DNA from: an uncultured Dehalococcoidia bacterium
Lineage (GTDB): Bacteria > Chloroflexota > Dehalococcoidia > Lucifugimonadales > UBA3495
Assembly (NCBI GenBank): GCA_951813535.1
Contig: OX638345.1
Coordinates: 3,092,608-3,156,607, forward strand
Reading direction: 5' to 3'
Length of the DNA: 64,000 nucleotides
The position numbers and the translations under genes were made by a program. The notes beneath the pieces were generated by a model that saw only the letters and a program-made list of their open reading frames with translations, was not told the DNA's origin and made no database searches. Shown here piece by piece: positions 61,157-64,000 of this stretch (the first letter of the stretch is position 1; the number at the start of each line of letters is the position of its first letter).

Positions 61157-62077
61157 ATGCAACGGTTCATATTTTTGCGGGTGATACAGTCTGTCCTGGC
61201 GCTTCTGGTCATCAGCGCCGTGGTATTCGCGCTGGCGCGGGTCACCGGCGATCCGGTGGCCATCCTGCTTCCGGAGGACGCCAGCCCTGCCGTGGTCGAG
61301 CAGGTTCGCTCCAAATGGGGATTGGACCAGCCGATTTACGTGCAGTACGCACGTTACATCGGCAACTTCGTCACCGGTGACTTCGGCGAAGCCTGGGCAT
61401 ACGGAGGGGTGCCGATCACCGAGCTGATCGCCCGGCGGTTGCCCAACACCATCGTGCTGGCCGGTTTCGCCTGGATCATCAGCGCCTCCATCGCTTTGCC
61501 GATCGGCGTGATGGTGGCAGTCAAGAAAGACTCCGCCTTTGACTGGGCCGGGAAGGTAGTGGCGCTGATCGGACAATCAGCGCCATCCTTCGCCATCGGG
61601 TTGATTCTAATGTGGGTCTTTGCGGTGATCTTGGGATGGCTACCCACTTCCGGGAATGACGCCGGGTTCAAGTCAATCATCTTGCCCGGGGTGGCGCTGG
61701 GTTACTACAACGTAGCTGCGGTGATGCGGCTCACCAGATCATCGATGCTGGAAGTGCTGGACACCGAATACGTCAAGTTGGCCCGCATCAAGGGCATGCC
61801 AGAGCGCAAGGTTATCTGGAAGCACTGTTTCCGCAACGCGTTGATCGTCCCATTCACCTACATGGGCCTGATTGGAGCAGTGCTGCTGACGGGCTCGGTA
61901 GTCATCGAAACGGTGTTTGTCTGGCCCGGCTTGGGCGACCTCGCCATCGATGCCATCCGCAACCGCGACTTCCCGGTGATCCAGAGTATCGTCATCCTGT
62001 TCGCCGCGTTCTACATCTTCATCAACCTGGCGGTTGATGTAGCGTACGCCTACCTGAACCCGCGGATCCGCTACTAG
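61157..62077 (+). CDS. ABC transporter permease (DppB/OppB type)
   Basis: A 306-residue inner-membrane permease with about six hydrophobic segments. It starts RFIFLRVIQSVLALLVISAVVFALARVTGDPV, the typical DppB opening, and the ATPase-contacting loop (EAA-like) reads YVKLARIKGMPERKVIWKHCFRNALIVP. The conserved LPNTIVLAGFAWIISASIALPIGV and PGLGDLAIDAIRNRDFPVIQS follow the family. It pairs with the DppC-type permease that begins 46 bp later. The ATPase genes are not seen; they may lie beyond the window edge. Confidence 0.95.
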   Translation: MQRFIFLRVIQSVLALLVISAVVFALARVTGDPVAILLPEDASPAVVEQVRSKWGLDQPIYVQYARYIGNFVTGDFGEAWAYGGVPITELIARRLPNTIVLAGFAWIISASIALPIGVMVAVKKDSAFDWAGKVVALIGQSAPSFAIGLILMWVFAVILGWLPTSGNDAGFKSIILPGVALGYYNVAAVMRLTRSSMLEVLDTEYVKLARIKGMPERKVIWKHCFRNALIVPFTYMGLIGAVLLTGSVVIETVFVWPGLGDLAIDAIRNRDFPVIQSIVILFAAFYIFINLAVDVAYAYLNPRIRY

Positions 62078-62122
62078 ACCAGTTCCTGCCCTCGCTCTGC
62101 CGCCCACACAAGGAAACTAGCG

Positions 62123-63043
62123 ATGACCACCCCAACCGCGTCTCCCGGCATCACGACGACTCCCGCCGACGAATTGTATCGACAACGCGGTTTGATCGGC
62201 CGGGCATGGTCCAGCACGCGCCAGTACCCGATCATCCCGTTGGTGATCCTGGCGGTCATGCTCATAATCCCGGCGATCTTTGCCAACATGATTGCCCCGC
62301 ACGACCCGGTTGAGGTGAACCTGCGGGATCGCCTGTTGCCGCCGGCGTGGCAGGAAGGCGGGAGTTGGCAGTTCGTTCTGGGCACCGACCGGCACGGGTT
62401 TGACATCCTCAGCCGTATCATCCACGGGGCGCGGATTTCGCTGTCGATTTCCCTGCTGGCAATCGCGCTGGGCGGTGGAGTGGGAACGGTGCTGGGCCTT
62501 CTGGCAGCCTACGGCGGCGGCTGGGTCGACAACCTGATCATGCGGATCGTCGACATCAAGCTGGCGTTTCCGTCAATACTCCTCGCGCTGGTATTGGTGG
62601 CGGTCAGTGGACCAGGTTTCCAAACGGTGGTGCTGGTCATCGCATTGCTGCTGTGGGCCAGGTTCGCGCGGATGGTGCGGGGCGAGGCGCTGGCCATCAA
62701 ACAGCAAGACTTCATCGCCCGCGCGCTGGTCGCAGGGGCGTCTCCCACGCGTATCATGGTGCGCCACATTTTCCCCAACGTGGTGAATACTGTGGTTGTC
62801 CTGGCCACCCTGGAGGTTGGCCACGTGATCATCTTGGAATCTACGCTGAGCTTCCTGGGAGCCGGATTAGTAAAACCGACCCCCGCGTGGGGACTGATGG
62901 TGGCCGACGGTCGAACGCTGATCGTTACGGCCTGGTGGCTGTTCTTCTTCCCAACCATGGCCATCGTGCTCACCGTGCTATCCATGAACCTGCTGGGTGA
63001 CTGGCTCAGGGACCGGCTTGACCCCAAGCTGCGCAACGTGTAG
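62123..63043 (+). CDS. ABC transporter permease (DppC/OppC type)
   Basis: A 306-residue permease. It has an N-terminal extension of about 40 polar residues, then the helices, and an EAA-like loop reading [30 protein letters not shown]. The segment [17 protein letters not shown] ... [25 protein letters not shown] is diagnostic of DppC, as are [21 protein letters not shown] and the C-terminal [15 protein letters not shown]. Partner of the upstream permease; together they form the channel for the ligand delivered by the two binding lipoproteins. Confidence 0.95.
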   Translation: MTTPTASPGITTTPADELYRQRGLIGRAWSSTRQYPIIPLVILAVMLIIPAIFANMIAPHDPVEVNLRDRLLPPAWQEGGSWQFVLGTDRHGFDILSRIIHGARISLSISLLAIALGGGVGTVLGLLAAYGGGWVDNLIMRIVDIKLAFPSILLALVLVAVSGPGFQTVVLVIALLLWARFARMVRGEALAIKQQDFIARALVAGASPTRIMVRHIFPNVVNTVVVLATLEVGHVIILESTLSFLGAGLVKPTPAWGLMVADGRTLIVTAWWLFFFPTMAIVLTVLSMNLLGDWLRDRLDPKLRNV

Positions 63044-63126
63044 CTTGAACCGGAAATCACGCATCGTGGCGGCGGGGTGTGTTATCGCATCCCGCCGCTA
63101 CTTTGACCCTTTGCAACCGGATTGAC

Positions 63127-64000
63127 ATGACGGCCCCACCCGAAAATCCCTCAGAACGCGCATCACACGAGCCAGCGAACCCGGCAGATGCCGACGGGTA
63201 CCTGCCCGATTGGGCGCAGCAAGCGCCACGTCGACGCCGGTTCATATCCAGGCGCAACGCGCTGATCGCCGTGGTGGCGTTAGTCGTCATCGGGTTCCTG
63301 GTCTGGATCAATTTCCCCTTCATTCCGGATCCGGTGATCCTGTTGAGCCGCCAACCGGAAGCGGTATTCGATTCCATGTCGCCCGGCGCGGGATGGACCA
63401 TGCACGGACGCAGCCTCGGCCAGACCCGTTACGCGTCGGACGTACTCGACGAACCCCAGGGGCAACTGGCATGGAGCGCCGACACCGGGCCGGCGACGTT
63501 GGCCGCGCCGATTGTGTCCGACGGACGCATATACCTTGGGGCGCACTTCCGTATCGCGGTGCTTGACGCTGGCACCGGTCAGGAGGTCGAGTCCATGCCG
63601 GCCACCGGACCCATTGGCAACTCGCTGGCACTGGCGAACGGCGCTCTGTACTACACCATGCCGGACCGCCGGCTGGTGGCGCGGAACGCCGAGACCCAGC
63701 AAATCCTGTGGGAGTACCAAATGGGCGACGCCACGTCGGGTCCGGTAGCAGTCGCCAATGGGATCGTGTACGCGGGGGCGCTGGACGGCGTGACTTACGC
63801 GGTGAACGCCACGACCGGAGAGTTGGTCTGGAGGCACGAAACTTTGGGAGAGGTACAGTCTCCCGCATCCCTCACTGACAACCTTGCGTTCGTGGCATCA
63901 GCGGACCGGAGCCTGTACGCGCTGGACTCGCGGACCGGACAGGAGCGGGCCAGGTTCCGGACTGGGGCATCGCTGGTCGCCGCGCCGGTGACGGCCAATG
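63127..64000 (+). CDS. PQQ-like beta-propeller protein, cut by the window edge
   Basis: At least 291 residues read from the ATG at 63127 without a stop. A cytoplasmic Arg-rich stretch (QQAPRRRRFISRRN) precedes one membrane helix at about 44-63, so the rest is outside. Propeller blades with the PQQ/BamB pattern recur (e.g. GQLAWSADTGPATLAAPIVSDGRIY, GVTYAVNATTGELVWRHETLG, SLYALDSRTGQERARF), about every 38-40 residues. Such membrane-anchored PQQ-propellers are common in Chloroflexota; some bind quinones, many only mediate protein contacts. It follows the permeases by 83 bp and may belong to the same operon. Confidence 0.88.
   Translation, partial: MTAPPENPSERASHEPANPADADGYLPDWAQQAPRRRRFISRRNALIAVVALVVIGFLVWINFPFIPDPVILLSRQPEAVFDSMSPGAGWTMHGRSLGQTRYASDVLDEPQGQLAWSADTGPATLAAPIVSDGRIYLGAHFRIAVLDAGTGQEVESMPATGPIGNSLALANGALYYTMPDRRLVARNAETQQILWEYQMGDATSGPVAVANGIVYAGALDGVTYAVNATTGELVWRHETLGEVQSPASLTDNLAFVASADRSLYALDSRTGQERARFRTGASLVAAPVTAN

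Overview
The window is a high-GC bacterial chromosome segment of about 60 genes, packed on both strands. The gene mix points to a heterotrophic member of the Chloroflexota, most like the SAR202/Dehalococcoidia side of the phylum: a Baeyer-Villiger monooxygenase, a luciferase-like flavin oxidoreductase, CaiB/BaiF CoA-transferase, BNR-repeat and PQQ-propeller proteins, Uma2 endonuclease, DUF3179 protein and peptide-type solute-binding proteins with Ala/Pro/Thr-rich lipoprotein linkers. The phylum call is an inference from gene content; no rRNA gene lies in the window.

Layout. 1-9100: transport and catabolism (MFS carrier, Baeyer-Villiger monooxygenase, tandem dimeric-barrel protein, acyl-CoA-dehydrogenase-like oxidoreductase, tRNA-Ser(UGA), an operon of M19 dipeptidase, MetE-like protein and PNPOx-like flavoprotein, and an inositol-monophosphatase-family enzyme). 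9200-12500: Nudix hydrolase, gyrB, hpt. 12500-19050: a lipoprotein coupled to gamma-glutamyltransferase, an unusual solute-binding protein, then folP-folK. 19150-30520: acyl-CoA carboxylase beta subunit, small unknowns, luciferase-like oxidoreductase, rarA, GNAT, a bacterial arrestin-like protein, an isochorismatase-fold protein, threonine aldolase, an alpha/beta hydrolase, lspA with an added zinc ribbon, and an RluA-family synthase. 30550-34500: a HEPN/PaREP1-like protein, glnS and gltX. 34500-35480 is gene-poor. 35480-40100: metallo-beta-lactamase-fold protein, hydrolase, Uma2, BNR protein, htpX. 40220-42370: a small accessory island (higBA, a PLD-type nuclease with a C-terminal winged helix, an unknown partner). 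42370-48530: acyl-CoA chemistry (methylmalonyl-CoA mutase large and B12-binding subunits, PaaK-like ligase, CaiB/BaiF). 48540-51050: an unknown protein coupled to a retropepsin-like protease, a TPR protein and an FmdB zinc ribbon. 52030-55750: a metal-homeostasis locus. 55890-64000: DUF3179 lipoprotein and a peptide-type ABC transporter with two tandem paralogous binding proteins, two permeases and a PQQ-propeller protein cut by the window edge.

The most notable system is at 52030-55750. A Fur-family regulator is followed by five near-identical palindromic boxes at 29-30 bp spacing. These precede one gene encoding a ZnuA/AztC-type zinc-binding lipoprotein whose histidine-rich loop has been replaced by a complete AztD-like beta-propeller. 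The next gene is a membrane-anchored Cu/Zn-SOD-fold protein that lacks one copper ligand. In other bacteria AztC (binding protein) and AztD (zinc chaperone) are separate proteins; here they appear to be one polypeptide with one domain nested inside the other.

Propionyl-CoA handling is suggested by the carboxylase beta subunit (19164) and the two mutase subunits (42367, 44484). A recurring regulatory theme is an extended -10 promoter (TG-N-TATAAT-like, usually with no good -35) found before about ten genes; in two cases it sits so close to the start codon that the mRNA is predicted to be leaderless.
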